64,000 bases of DNA, from positions 21,562-85,561 of the forward strand of contig JAEENX010000002.1 in assembly GCA_016283935.1 (NCBI GenBank). The letters run 5' to 3'. The DNA comes from Bacilli bacterium (GTDB lineage: Bacteria > Bacillota_I > Bacilli_A > RF39 > UBA660). The notes beneath the pieces were generated by a model. The model had not been told where the DNA came from. It ran no database searches and saw only the letters and a program-made list of their open reading frames with translations. The position numbers and the translations under genes were made by a program. Positions 8,807-16,600 of the stretch are shown here, one piece after another; the first letter of the stretch is position 1, and every line of letters begins with the position of its first letter.

Positions 8807-9463
8807 ATCATTTGCTTCAATAATTGTTCTTGGTTTATTTGGATCAATTTTTTCAATCATTTCTCCAAATACTTGTTCTAATGTTTTATTAGATGTTTCA
8901 ATTTCAAATGCACCCATTGGTCTAACAAAATTACCTCTTAAGTCATATAAATCTCTTGCATCTAATTCTTTTTCTATTTCTACTCTATCAACATCAGGTT
9001 TTTCTGCCATTAATCTTTTAACACGAGTTTCTTTATCGGCATATATATAGAATTTATAATCAGCATCTGGTGCTACTCTTGTTCCTACATCTCTTCCATC
9101 TAATACAACATTGTTTTTATCTAAATAATGTCTTTGTAATAAAGTAACAATATTTTGTACATCTTTATTATTTGCTACCTTAGAAGAATTAATTGATACT
9201 TCTTTTGTTCTAATAGCATCAGTTACATTTATTCCATTTAATAATACATTATTGTTATCATCATATGATATATCTAATGTATTTAAATATTCTATAGTTT
9301 GATCTCTATTATTATCTATATCTAGTCCTTTTGTTAACATTTCATATGTTATACATCTAAAGAAATCTCCTGCTGAAACTCTTTTAAATCCTAAATGATT
9401 TGCAATCATATCAGCTAATGTTGTTTTTCCATTTCCAGATAATCCATCTATTGTAATTACCAT
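8804..9463 (-). CDS. cmk: Cytidylate kinase
   Basis: Cmk phosphorylates CMP and dCMP with ATP. The 219-residue product has the usual length, the P-loop GLSGNGKTT at residues 7-15, the NMP-binding part with LDGRDVGTRVAPDADYKFY and the LID region near DARDLYDLRGNFVRP. The start codon follows AGGAAGTG. It is transcribed alone and divergently from the phosphopantetheinyl transferase gene. Its placement next to uraA-upp groups pyrimidine functions, but a separate terminator and promoter lie between them. Confidence 0.96.
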   Translation of the reverse strand: MVITIDGLSGNGKTTLADMIANHLGFKRVSAGDFFRCITYEMLTKGLDIDNNRDQTIEYLNTLDISYDDNNNVLLNGINVTDAIRTKEVSINSSKVANNKDVQNIVTLLQRHYLDKNNVVLDGRDVGTRVAPDADYKFYIYADKETRVKRLMAEKPDVDRVEIEKELDARDLYDLRGNFVRPMGAFEIETSNKTLEQVFGEMIEKIDPNKPRTIIEAND

Positions 9464-9587
9464 ATAATCACTTCCTATAATAATTATAGTATATATATAT
9501 TTTGGTGCAACAAATTATTATTTGTCTTTACATATATAATAGATGGATAAATAATATTATCTAATATATAATATACATGTGATGTAT

Positions 9588-10136
9588 ATGAAATATATTG
9601 TAAGAAATATAAATGATATAGATAAAAATATACTTGATGAATTCTATAATAAAATATATGAAATAAAAAGAAATAGAATTAGTAAAGACAATTATTTATC
9701 TATATATGCTGAATATCTATTATGTAATTTATTAAAAGAATATAATATAGATTATGACAATATTTCTATATTAGAAAACGAAAATGGTAAACCATATATC
9801 AAAGATAGTAATATATACTACTCTATATCTCATTCAGGTAAATATGTAATTGTATGTATAAATGATTTACCTATAGGAATAGATATTCAAGAAAGAAAAA
9901 ATAGTAAGAAAAATGATTTTATATTAAATGAATCAGAATATAAATATGATTATATAGATATATTTTCTTTAAAAGAATCATATATAAAATGTATTGGTTC
10001 TAATATTAATCATATGAAAGATATTACTTTTAATTTAGATAATAAAATATTATCTAATAAAGATGGATATGAATTTATACAAATTAAAGATATACCTAAT
10101 TATGTTATATCTATATGCATAAAAAAAACTAACTAG
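9588..10136 (+). CDS. 4'-phosphopantetheinyl transferase, Sfp-like
   Basis: This enzyme transfers phosphopantetheine from coenzyme A to a carrier protein. The 182-residue product holds the superfamily signature SISHSGKYVIV followed by PIGIDIQ (Mg2+-binding Asp) and the second motif FSLKESYIKCIG. It is shorter than Sfp itself and very rich in Asn, Lys and Ile. The carrier substrate is not in the window. The start is uncertain: GTG 9579, ATG 9582 and ATG 9588 are in frame, and a TATAAT at 9567-9572 suggests a very short leader, so I chose 9588. It is one of only three plus-strand genes here. Confidence 0.85.
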   Translation: MKYIVRNINDIDKNILDEFYNKIYEIKRNRISKDNYLSIYAEYLLCNLLKEYNIDYDNISILENENGKPYIKDSNIYYSISHSGKYVIVCINDLPIGIDIQERKNSKKNDFILNESEYKYDYIDIFSLKESYIKCIGSNINHMKDITFNLDNKILSNKDGYEFIQIKDIPNYVISICIKKTN

Positions 10137-10155
10137 TAATAGTTAGTTTTTATTT
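10121..10155. terminator. Bidirectional terminator
   Basis: A 10-bp stem AAAACTAACT/AGTTAGTTTT flanked by A and T runs on both sides serves the plus-strand transferase gene and the minus-strand frame ending at 10150. Confidence 0.75.
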
Positions 10156-10356
10156 GCTTTTTTTATTTTGATTTTGACTTTCATAGAACTCTTTCATTTC
10201 TTCTACAGTTCCACCCATATGGATTGCTATGTTTTTATCTGAATCAAACATACCACATATTATTTGGCCAAAGTCAGCACCTGATAATTTACCAATTAAT
10301 CCAGCTCCAATTGCAATAGATGAAATAGGTACATCATTATCAACAGGGATATTATT
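10150..10356 (-). pseudogene. Conserved-looking frame lacking a start codon
   Basis: Behind the tRNA-Leu terminator an open frame of about 68 codons encodes a protein-like sequence (SSIAIGAGLIGKLSGADF, then HMGGTVEEMKEFYES) with a hydrophilic Lys/Gln tail. I do not recognise it. Within this part of the frame there is no ATG, GTG or TTG before Met codons far into the sequence, and no ribosome site; the only upstream TTG is inside the tRNA. It is either the 3' remnant of a gene truncated beside the tRNA or a frame using a non-standard start such as AUU/AUC. Confidence 0.4.
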
Positions 10357-10360
10357 AAAG

Positions 10361-10392
10361 CAATAAAAAAGATTAACATTAGTTAATCTTTT
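10361..10392 (-). terminator. Terminator of tRNA-Leu
   Basis: Minus-strand stem AAAAGATTAAC/GTTAATCTTTT with four-base loop and U6, ten bases after the tRNA 3' end. Confidence 0.8.
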
Positions 10393-10402
10393 ATAAACTA
10401 TA

Positions 10403-10489
10403 TGGTGCCCCAAGCCGGACTCGAACCGGCACGTTATCGCTAACAATGGATTTTGAGTCCATCGCGTCTACCAATTCCGCCATTGGGGC
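10403..10489 (-). tRNA. tRNA-Leu (anticodon CAA)
   Basis: An 87-base class II tRNA: acceptor GCCCCAA pairs with TTGGGGC, the D-arm contains GGTAGACGC, the anticodon loop is CTCAAAA (anticodon CAA, reads UUG), there is a long variable arm, the T-loop reads TTCGAGTCC, and CCA is encoded. Confidence 0.97.
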
Positions 10490-10501
10490 ATCACATAAAA
10501 A

Positions 10502-10510
10502 ATTATATCA
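10502..10510 (-). promoter_or_regulatory. Extended -10 promoter of tRNA-Leu
   Basis: TGATATAAT on the minus strand, 12 bases before the tRNA 5' end and after the tRNA-Gln terminator. Confidence 0.65.
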
Positions 10511-10519
10511 TATTTTAAT

Positions 10520-10547
10520 AAAAAAACAATGTGTAATACATTGTTAT
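10520..10547 (-). terminator. Terminator of the scpA-scpB-tRNA-Gln operon
   Basis: Minus-strand stem AACAATGT/ACATTGTT followed by U7, just after the tRNA-Gln CCA end. Confidence 0.8.
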
Positions 10548-10552
10548 TTTTA

Positions 10553-10628
10553 TGGTTACCCAAGTTGGATTCGAACCAACGGAATGGAAGATCCAGAGTC
10601 TTCTGCCTTACCACTTGGCTATTGGGCA
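10553..10628 (-). tRNA. tRNA-Gln (anticodon CUG)
   Basis: A 76-base tRNA with acceptor TGCCCAA/TTGGGTA (first pair U-A, typical of glutamine tRNAs), anticodon loop CTCTGGA (anticodon CTG), T-loop TTCGAATCC and encoded CCA. No promoter separates it from scpB; its first ten bases are also the end of scpB, so it must be cut from the scpAB message by RNase P. Confidence 0.96.
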
Positions 10629-11212
10629 GTATCATCATCTTCTACATCTTTATATGTAGAAGTAAATAGATCTGTTTCATCATCTTTTGATGGTTCTTCT
10701 TTCTTTACTTCAGGTAAATCTTCTATAGTAGCTAATCCAAAATAATCTAAGAACTCAGATGTTGTTCTATATAAATTTGGTCTACCAGGCATATCACTTT
10801 TACCTGCTTCTTTTATTAATCCTTTTGCAACTAATTTTCTAATTAATCCTCTTGTATCTACTCCTCTTAATTCAGAAATTTCAACTGTACTAATTGGTTG
10901 ATTATAAGCAATTATAGCAAGTGTTTCTAATGCTGCTTGACTTAATTTGTTAGTACCAGGATTAACTACTAATTTTTGATAGTATTCTTTATGTTCTTCT
11001 TTTGTTGTTAATTTAAAAGCATTACCAAGATATGAAATTCTTAATCCTCTTGATTTGTCTTCATATCTTTTCTTTAATTCAGATAGTAATTCTTTTACTT
11101 GATCAGGTTCTAAAGACATTATTTCAGTTATACTTTCTAATGATACTCCTTCATCCCCCATTACAAATAAAATACCCTCTAATATTCCTAATAATTCTTC
11201 TTTGTTTTCCAT
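10619..11212 (-). CDS. scpB: Segregation and condensation protein B
   Basis: ScpB is the winged-helix kite subunit that bridges ScpA and SMC in bacterial condensin. The 197-residue product carries the family stretch LSQAALETLAIIAYNQPIS followed by RGVDTRGLIRKLVAKGLI and PGRPNLYRTT. I chose ATG 11212; the GTG at 11221 overlaps the scpA stop. The C-terminus ends in an acidic tail, and the stop codon TAG lies inside the tRNA-Gln acceptor stem. It is the third protein gene of an operon with a membrane protein and scpA. Confidence 0.95.
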   Translation of the reverse strand: MENKEELLGILEGILFVMGDEGVSLESITEIMSLEPDQVKELLSELKKRYEDKSRGLRISYLGNAFKLTTKEEHKEYYQKLVVNPGTNKLSQAALETLAIIAYNQPISTVEISELRGVDTRGLIRKLVAKGLIKEAGKSDMPGRPNLYRTTSEFLDYFGLATIEDLPEVKKEEPSKDDETDLFTSTYKDVEDDDTAQ

Positions 11213-11217
11213 GCTGA

Positions 11218-11937
11218 TCACTTCATTTCTAGGTATATGTCTCCAAAGTTTTTATCTTGAGTTATATTAATTTCATTATTTTTACTCATATTTAATACAG
11301 ATAAGAATGTAACTACAACATATGGCTTAGTTACTTGTTCAAAAAGTGATGTGAATTCACATTTCTTTTTAGTTTTTAATATATTTCTTATTTGTACTGT
11401 TCTATCTCCTACAGATAACTCTTTTTTTGTTATTTTAGTATTAAGAGGTTTATTTAATTTTTCTCTTTCTAAAAATAACTTTAATGCATTTACTAAATCA
11501 TCAACTGATACATCACCAGGATTTACTGATGCTCCTTCTTCACGGAAGTCAGATAAATCACTTGGTAATTTAGTATAGAAATCACTTCTTCTATCTTCTA
11601 GTTCTTTAAATGTAGAAGTTACTTCTTTCATTTGTTGATATTCTAATAATCTATCTCTTAAATCTTCTGCTGAATTTAATTCATATTCATCAGATTCTTC
11701 TTCATCGTCTTTATGAAGTAATGTTCTAGATTTTAAATGAATTAATTCTGCTGCCATGACTAAATAGTCTGCAGCTATATCCATATTCATTTCTTTTGAA
11801 TTATTAATAAAATCTAAATATTGTTTAGTAATAGATTCTATGTTTATATCATAGATATCCATCTTACTACTTCTTATTAAATGCAATAGAAGGTCCAAAG
11901 GACCTTCAAAATCATTTACTGTAAAATTATATATCAT
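11218..11937 (-). CDS. scpA: Segregation and condensation protein A
   Basis: ScpA is the kleisin that closes the SMC ring during chromosome segregation. The 239-residue product begins with the diagnostic FEGPLDLLLHLI and contains YLDFINNSKEMNMDIAADYL and the helix LVMAAELIHLKSRTLL, and ends in the winged-helix region that binds the SMC head. Its ATG overlaps the stop of the preceding membrane protein gene (ATGA), indicating translational coupling. Confidence 0.96.
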   Translation of the reverse strand: MIYNFTVNDFEGPLDLLLHLIRSSKMDIYDINIESITKQYLDFINNSKEMNMDIAADYLVMAAELIHLKSRTLLHKDDEEESDEYELNSAEDLRDRLLEYQQMKEVTSTFKELEDRRSDFYTKLPSDLSDFREEGASVNPGDVSVDDLVNALKLFLEREKLNKPLNTKITKKELSVGDRTVQIRNILKTKKKCEFTSLFEQVTKPYVVVTFLSVLNMSKNNEINITQDKNFGDIYLEMK

Positions 11938-12908
11938 TTACAATCAAATCCTTTACCAGTTTCAGCATAATGAATAACCTTGGCTTTAGAATCCTTTTCG
12001 TAATAGTTATTATCTGTTACTGTTTCAGGTATCATGTATCCATGTTCTAAATCTAATGATGCTTTAAATGTGAATCCATCAGCATCTTCTTCTGTACTAG
12101 ATACACCAGCACCTAAGTTAGTAGATTTAGTTTGATACTCTGAATATAATTCTAGATATGCTGAATCATCATAGTCAGATTTAACAAACTTATATGTTTC
12201 TTCAATTGATAATAAGTAATCATTTTTAAATGTATATTTAATAATATGATTATTATTACTACATACAAATGAACCTATTTCTTGTTCATTCTTTGTATAT
12301 GTAATATCTGGATAAGTGGCATCAGTCATCTTTACCATTTTTCCAAAATATTTGAAGTTAGTGTTAAATGTCAAACCACCTGCTGTTAAGATAGTATCTT
12401 TTGGAGTAAAGTCATATATTCCTGATAATTTAATAGCAGCGATTTTTTCTAGACTATTTGAATATATTTCTAAATAATATTCTTCTTCATCAAAATCGAT
12501 TTTTTCATTTAAACTGAATATTCTACAATTAATTGTACTTTCATTTAATTTGAAAGCTTGAATAACAATTCCATTGTATTTCATATTAGTAGATGTATCT
12601 AATAATTGATATGTACTACCATCTAAGTATTTAGTTTCAGTTGGTTCTGGTTCATCAACTACAACTACATCTTTATGTAACCATTTATATACAAAAGATT
12701 TTTCATCATTGGCAATTGTATATACTAATGGAAGTGCAATTAATACAATACCAAACATTACTAACATTTCTAGAACTAGAATTGGTTTACCAATTCTATC
12801 CTTTCTTAATTCTCCAATTACTGCTGGTTGAACAGTTTTTGGATCAAAAGGTGCTTCTACTTGTTGATTAGTAGTTTGATTGTTTGGAGTTTGAATATTG
12901 TTATTCAT
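11934..12908 (-). CDS. Single-pass membrane protein of the scpAB operon
   Basis: A 324-residue protein with a cytoplasmic N-terminus of about 40 residues (Asn/Gln-rich, then a basic stretch), one membrane segment near residues 43-66 and a large extracellular domain rich in beta-type sequence and Tyr/Asp. No known family is recognised. It is the first gene of the operon with scpA, scpB and tRNA-Gln and overlaps scpA by four bases. Whether it has any role in segregation is unknown; the topology is that of the many other anchored proteins in this window. Start ATG follows GAGGGG. Confidence 0.8.
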   Translation of the reverse strand: MNNNIQTPNNQTTNQQVEAPFDPKTVQPAVIGELRKDRIGKPILVLEMLVMFGIVLIALPLVYTIANDEKSFVYKWLHKDVVVVDEPEPTETKYLDGSTYQLLDTSTNMKYNGIVIQAFKLNESTINCRIFSLNEKIDFDEEEYYLEIYSNSLEKIAAIKLSGIYDFTPKDTILTAGGLTFNTNFKYFGKMVKMTDATYPDITYTKNEQEIGSFVCSNNNHIIKYTFKNDYLLSIEETYKFVKSDYDDSAYLELYSEYQTKSTNLGAGVSSTEEDADGFTFKASLDLEHGYMIPETVTDNNYYEKDSKAKVIHYAETGKGFDCK

Positions 12909-12933
12909 GTCTATCCCCTCAATTCTCTACTTT

Positions 12934-12942
12934 ATTATAGCA
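12934..12942 (-). promoter_or_regulatory. Extended -10 promoter of the scpAB operon
   Basis: TGCTATAAT on the minus strand, 26 bases before the first start codon. Confidence 0.6.
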
Positions 12943-12960
12943 AAAATAGTTAGTAAAGAA

Positions 12961-12988
12961 AATAAAAAAGTAGAATTATTCTACTTTT
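12961..12988 (-). terminator. Terminator of miaB
   Basis: Minus-strand stem AAAAGTAG/CTACTTTT with U tract, overlapping the miaB stop codon. Confidence 0.75.
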
Positions 12989-14379
12989 CCATCTAAACTA
13001 AAGCTTTTTGCATCTGTTATTTTAACATCAACAATCTCACCTATTAATCTTTTTCCACCTTCAACATTTACTAGTTTAAATGTATCAGTGTAACCGCATA
13101 ATTTATCATTATCTTTTTCAGATACTCCTGTTATTAAAACAGGTACTGTTTTATCAAGATATTTTTGATTGTTCATATTTGAATATTTATTAACAATTTC
13201 ATTTAATTTATGTAATCTATCTTCTTTAGTTTTTAAATCTATGTTATCTTCCATCTTAGCAGCTGGAGTACCTTCTCTTGGTGAATAAATAAATGTAAAT
13301 GCTCCATCATACTTACAATGTTCTACTACTTTTAAAGTTTCTTCAAAGTCTTCATCAGTTTCATTTGGGAAACCAACAATTATATCAGTCGTAATTGCTA
13401 CTCCTGGAATACGTTCTTTCATTTTATCAAATAGATTTAAATATTCTTCTTGAGTATAACGTCTACCCATCAATTTAAGAATTCTATCTGATCCTGATTG
13501 AAGTGGTAAGTGAATATATGGCATGATGTTATCATACTTAGCAATAACATCAATCATTTCATCAGTAAAGTTCCATGGATGAGATGTTACAAATCTAACT
13601 CTATCAATTCCAATTTCAGCTACTTTAGTTAATAATTCTGCAAACGATATTTCTTCTTCTCTATCTCTTCCATATGCATTTACATTTTGGCCTAATAAAG
13701 TAACTTCTTTATATCCTAATTCTTTTAACTTTTTAACTTCTTTAATAATATCTTCAGATTTTCTAGATCTTTCTTTTCCTCTTGTATATGGAACTATACA
13801 ATAAGTGCAGAATTTATCACATCCATACATGATATTAACCCATGCAGATATTTTAGAATCTCTTTTATAGTTTTCTCCTACTTCATATACATTATCTTCT
13901 GAAGATTTAACTTCTACATTTAAACCTTCATGTAAGTTTAATAAGTAATTAGGTAATTCATGAATATTATGAGTACCAAATACTAAGTTAATGTATTTAT
14001 GATGTTTTTCAATTTCTTCAACAACTGAAGTTTCTTGAGCCATACAACCACATAAACAAATAATTAAATCTTTGTTTTTCTTTTCTTTTATATGTTTACA
14101 TCTTCCTAAGAATCCAAATACTTTATCATGAGCATTTTCTCTTACAGCACATGTATTTAAAATAACAATATCAGCTGTTTCTTCAGAATCAGTTGGTAAA
14201 AAACCTAAGTTTTCAAGTATTCCTGCCATTTCTTCTGAATCGTGAACATTCATTTGGCATCCATATGTTCTAATATAATACTTCTTTCCATCATATTGAT
14301 TGCTTAAAATAGGATCTACTTCAATAAATTCAGTAACTCTATTTCTTTTTCTAGCTTCGCTTAATACTGGTTTATTCAT
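12976..14379 (-). CDS. miaB: tRNA-2-methylthio-N6-dimethylallyladenosine synthase
   Basis: MiaB is a radical-SAM methylthiotransferase acting on i6A37 of tRNAs. The 467-residue product shows the N-terminal cluster cysteines (RTYGCQMN, C41; NTCAVRE; CLCGCMAQ), the radical-SAM CxxxCxxC motif in GCDKFCTYCIVPYTRGKE, the stretch LLGQNVNAYG and the C-terminal TRAM domain. The N-terminal part in front of Tyr-Tyr-Ile is about 30 residues longer than in the shortest homologues, as in Bacillus. Transcribed alone from an extended -10 right after the terminator of the SOS peptide gene. Confidence 0.96.
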   Translation of the reverse strand: MNKPVLSEARKRNRVTEFIEVDPILSNQYDGKKYYIRTYGCQMNVHDSEEMAGILENLGFLPTDSEETADIVILNTCAVRENAHDKVFGFLGRCKHIKEKKNKDLIICLCGCMAQETSVVEEIEKHHKYINLVFGTHNIHELPNYLLNLHEGLNVEVKSSEDNVYEVGENYKRDSKISAWVNIMYGCDKFCTYCIVPYTRGKERSRKSEDIIKEVKKLKELGYKEVTLLGQNVNAYGRDREEEISFAELLTKVAEIGIDRVRFVTSHPWNFTDEMIDVIAKYDNIMPYIHLPLQSGSDRILKLMGRRYTQEEYLNLFDKMKERIPGVAITTDIIVGFPNETDEDFEETLKVVEHCKYDGAFTFIYSPREGTPAAKMEDNIDLKTKEDRLHKLNEIVNKYSNMNNQKYLDKTVPVLITGVSEKDNDKLCGYTDTFKLVNVEGGKRLIGEIVDVKITDAKSFSLDGKVE

Positions 14380-14406
14380 AAAACCATCCCTTTCAAATCA
14401 TGTTAG

Positions 14407-14415
14407 ATTATAACA
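14407..14415 (-). promoter_or_regulatory. Extended -10 promoter of miaB
   Basis: TGTTATAAT on the minus strand, directly following the U tract of the previous terminator. Confidence 0.6.
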
Positions 14416-14418
14416 TAA

Positions 14419-14452
14419 AAAAATCTCTACTTCCATCTATTTAGTAGAGATT
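14419..14452 (-). terminator. Terminator of the SOS-linked small gene
   Basis: Nine-bp stem AATCTCTAC/GTAGAGATT with a 13-base loop and U7 on the minus strand. Confidence 0.8.
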
Positions 14453-14466
14453 ATCAACATTTATAA

Positions 14467-14616
14467 TTATTTATTCTCATAGACTATTTGATTAGTAGAA
14501 CTATTCATTTGTTTAATAGTATTGTATTCAACACTTTTTAAATATCCAAATGTACATAGTACTATGGTAATCAAAAATATAACCACTCCTCTCTTATCTT
14601 CTTTTGTTTTTGTCAT
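14467..14616 (-). CDS. SOS-controlled 49-residue membrane peptide
   Basis: A small gene too short for usual callers, divergent from lexA. It starts at ATG 14616 behind GGGAGTGA. The product has a charged start (MTKTKEDKR), one membrane helix (about residues 11-26) and a short polar tail. It has its own terminator and a promoter whose 17-base spacer contains a perfect LexA box. In Bacillus the gene divergent from lexA is yneA, an SOS division inhibitor with a membrane segment and LysM domain; here the LysM part is missing, so the match is by position, regulation and topology only. Confidence 0.75.
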   Translation of the reverse strand: MTKTKEDKRGVVIFLITIVLCTFGYLKSVEYNTIKQMNSSTNQIVYENK

Positions 14617-14641
14617 ATAAATCACTCCCTTCGACATATTA

Positions 14642-14670
14642 AATTTATCACGAACGTGTGTTCGTGTAAA
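14642..14670 (-). promoter_or_regulatory. Promoter of the small SOS gene with LexA box
   Basis: Minus-strand TTTACA (14665-14670) and TAAATT (14642-14647) lie 17 bases apart. The spacer contains CGAACGTGTGTTCG on the plus strand at 14651-14664 (palindromic CGAAC-N4-GTTCG), the Bacillus-type SOS box, so bound LexA would cover the promoter. Confidence 0.85.
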
Positions 14671-14696
14671 TATAATTTTTATACTTTTACACTATA

Positions 14697-14736
14697 AAAA
14701 CAAATGTTTGACATTACTACATATGTTTGATATTAT
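14697..14736 (+). promoter_or_regulatory. lexA promoter with two weaker LexA boxes
   Basis: TTGACA (14708-14713) and TATTAT (14731-14736) with a 17-base spacer. AAAACAAATGTTTG (14697-14710) overlaps the -35 and closely resembles the recA box at 57087-57100; ACTACATATGTTTG (14716-14729) fills the spacer. These imply autoregulation. Confidence 0.75.
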
Positions 14737-14755
14737 TTTATTAGGAGGATAAGTT

Positions 14756-15415
14756 ATGAAAAAGGAAGAATTATTAAAGAATAAACATAAAGATTTAACT
14801 ACTAAACAAGCAGAAACTTTAGAATTTATTAAGAAGTACATGGTAGCTCATGGATACCCACCTTCAGTTAGAGAAATTGGTGCTGGTATGGGATTAAGCT
14901 CCCCTGCTACTGTTCATACTCATTTAAAAGAACTTGAAAGTAAAGGATTCATTAGAAAAGAAAACTCAAAGTTTAGAACTATTGAATTACTTGTAGATAA
15001 TGAATTTGATACTAAAGCATCTAATAACGAAGAAGAAGTAGTATCTGTTCCACTTTTAGGAAGAGTTGCATGCGGTAATCCAATTGAGGCTATTGAAAAT
15101 CCAAATGATTTCTTCTCACTTCCTGCTTCACTTATACCTAGTAGAGAATCTATATTCACATTACAATGCTCTGGAGATTCAATGATAGACGCTGGAATAT
15201 TTGATGGAGATATAGTTATAGTACAAAAACAAGAAAGAGCTAATAATGGAGATCTTGTAGTAGCAATGACTGATGAAGGAGATGTTACTTTAAAAAGATT
15301 ATTTGTTGAAGAAGATCACGTTAGATTACAACCTGAAAACTCTTCTTACTCTCCTATTATATTAACAAGCGTTAGAATATTAGGAAAAGCAATTGGTTTA
15401 TATAGAAAAATATAG
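14756..15415 (+). CDS. lexA: SOS repressor LexA
   Basis: LexA represses the SOS regulon and cleaves itself when RecA filaments form. The 219-residue product has an N-terminal winged helix (PPSVREIGAGMGLSSPATVH) and a C-terminal S24 peptidase domain with catalytic Ser in GDSMIDAGI and Lys in DVTLKRL. The scissile region reads GRVACGNPIEA, so the cleavage bond would be Cys-Gly rather than the usual Ala-Gly. The start follows a perfect AGGAGG. It has its own promoter with LexA boxes and a terminator shared with the rhomboid gene. Confidence 0.96.
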   Translation: MKKEELLKNKHKDLTTKQAETLEFIKKYMVAHGYPPSVREIGAGMGLSSPATVHTHLKELESKGFIRKENSKFRTIELLVDNEFDTKASNNEEEVVSVPLLGRVACGNPIEAIENPNDFFSLPASLIPSRESIFTLQCSGDSMIDAGIFDGDIVIVQKQERANNGDLVVAMTDEGDVTLKRLFVEEDHVRLQPENSSYSPIILTSVRILGKAIGLYRKI

Positions 15416-15447
15416 AAAAATAAAAGAGACTAAATAGTCTCTTTTTT
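15416..15447. terminator. Bidirectional terminator lexA / rhomboid
   Basis: Ten-bp stem AAAAGAGACT/AGTCTCTTTT flanked by A-rich and T-rich tracts between two convergent genes. Confidence 0.8.
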
Positions 15448-15448
15448 A

Positions 15449-16570
15449 TTATCTAAATAATAACATATATAATAGGAATCCAATTAATATAGTTGTTACT
15501 ATAAATCCATTTACTCTATCTTTAGTTTCAGTATATCCTTCTACTCCTACTATTAATGAAGCAAATAAACCACCTATTAATCCACCTATATGTCCAAAGT
15601 TATCAATTCCAGGAATTGCAAATCCTATAAATAAGTTTAATATAATAACTGGTATTAATTGAGTCTTTAATGCATTACCTAAATATAATCTATAATGATA
15701 TCCAAAGTATAATAATGCACCACATAAACCAAATATAGCACCAGATGCCCCTATTGAGCCATTTGTATTTAATAATCCTGATACTAAACCTGCAACTATT
15801 GCACTTAGGAAATATAATACTATATATTTAACTTTTCCATATACTTGTTCTATTTGAGAACCAATTATATAAAGTGAATACATATTACATAGTAAGTGAA
15901 TAATATCACCATGGAAGAATGCATATGTAATTACTCTCCAAAATTGTCCTTGTTTAAAATATTCACCAGACATATAGAATAATCCGTTACCTATTATACC
16001 AGCTGTATTTAATAAGAATATTAATATATTAATTGCCATTAATACATAAGTAATAATTGGTAATTTCTTACTAAATATTTTTTCATATAATCTATTCTTT
16101 TTAGTTGTAGATTCATTAATATCTTTAGTAACATTTAAGAAGAATTCAATTGGATCTTGATCTTCTAGTTTATCTTCTTTCATTGCTGGGAATATTTCAT
16201 TTATTGTTTTATTATTTCTTAATTCTTTAATAGATGAAATACTACATGTAGTTATATGTTTATCTTCTGCTTTATCTAGATTAACATTTTCTCCTACATC
16301 TAATAATATACTTAACATATCTATATTAATAGATAATGTTTTCTTTTTTATTTCTTTTATAACTGCTTTAGCTTTAAATTTATCATATTCTAATTGTTCA
16401 TTATTATGAATATAGTTATTATTAATTCGAATAACACTGAAAGGTTTATCAGTATTTTCTAACCATATTTCGTTTTCTAAACCAGTTACAACAATTGGTT
16501 GATAATTTTCTTTTGTTATTAAGTAATGAACTAACTTCATTGTAATTTCATCAGATATAGATAGATTCAT
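15449..16570 (-). CDS. Rhomboid-family intramembrane serine protease
   Basis: A 373-residue rhomboid protease. About 165 cytosolic N-terminal residues without a recognised fold precede a six- to seven-helix membrane domain. The catalytic Ser lies in GASGAIFGLCGALLYFG and the catalytic His in NFGHIGGLIGGLF; the L1/TM2 region shows FFHGDIIHLLCNMYSLY. The long N-terminal domain resembles the layout of Bacillus YqgP. It is the last gene of the lspA-rluD-rhomboid run, 30 bases after rluD. Substrates are unknown. Confidence 0.92.
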   Translation of the reverse strand: MNLSISDEITMKLVHYLITKENYQPIVVTGLENEIWLENTDKPFSVIRINNNYIHNNEQLEYDKFKAKAVIKEIKKKTLSINIDMLSILLDVGENVNLDKAEDKHITTCSISSIKELRNNKTINEIFPAMKEDKLEDQDPIEFFLNVTKDINESTTKKNRLYEKIFSKKLPIITYVLMAINILIFLLNTAGIIGNGLFYMSGEYFKQGQFWRVITYAFFHGDIIHLLCNMYSLYIIGSQIEQVYGKVKYIVLYFLSAIVAGLVSGLLNTNGSIGASGAIFGLCGALLYFGYHYRLYLGNALKTQLIPVIILNLFIGFAIPGIDNFGHIGGLIGGLFASLIVGVEGYTETKDRVNGFIVTTILIGFLLYMLLFR

Positions 16571-16600
16571 ACCATAACCTTCCTTTCTTTAGATATTATA

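Noticed and set aside
10446..10745. Plus-strand open frame of 99 codons
   Set aside because: It runs across both tRNA genes and the end of scpB and has no ribosome site.
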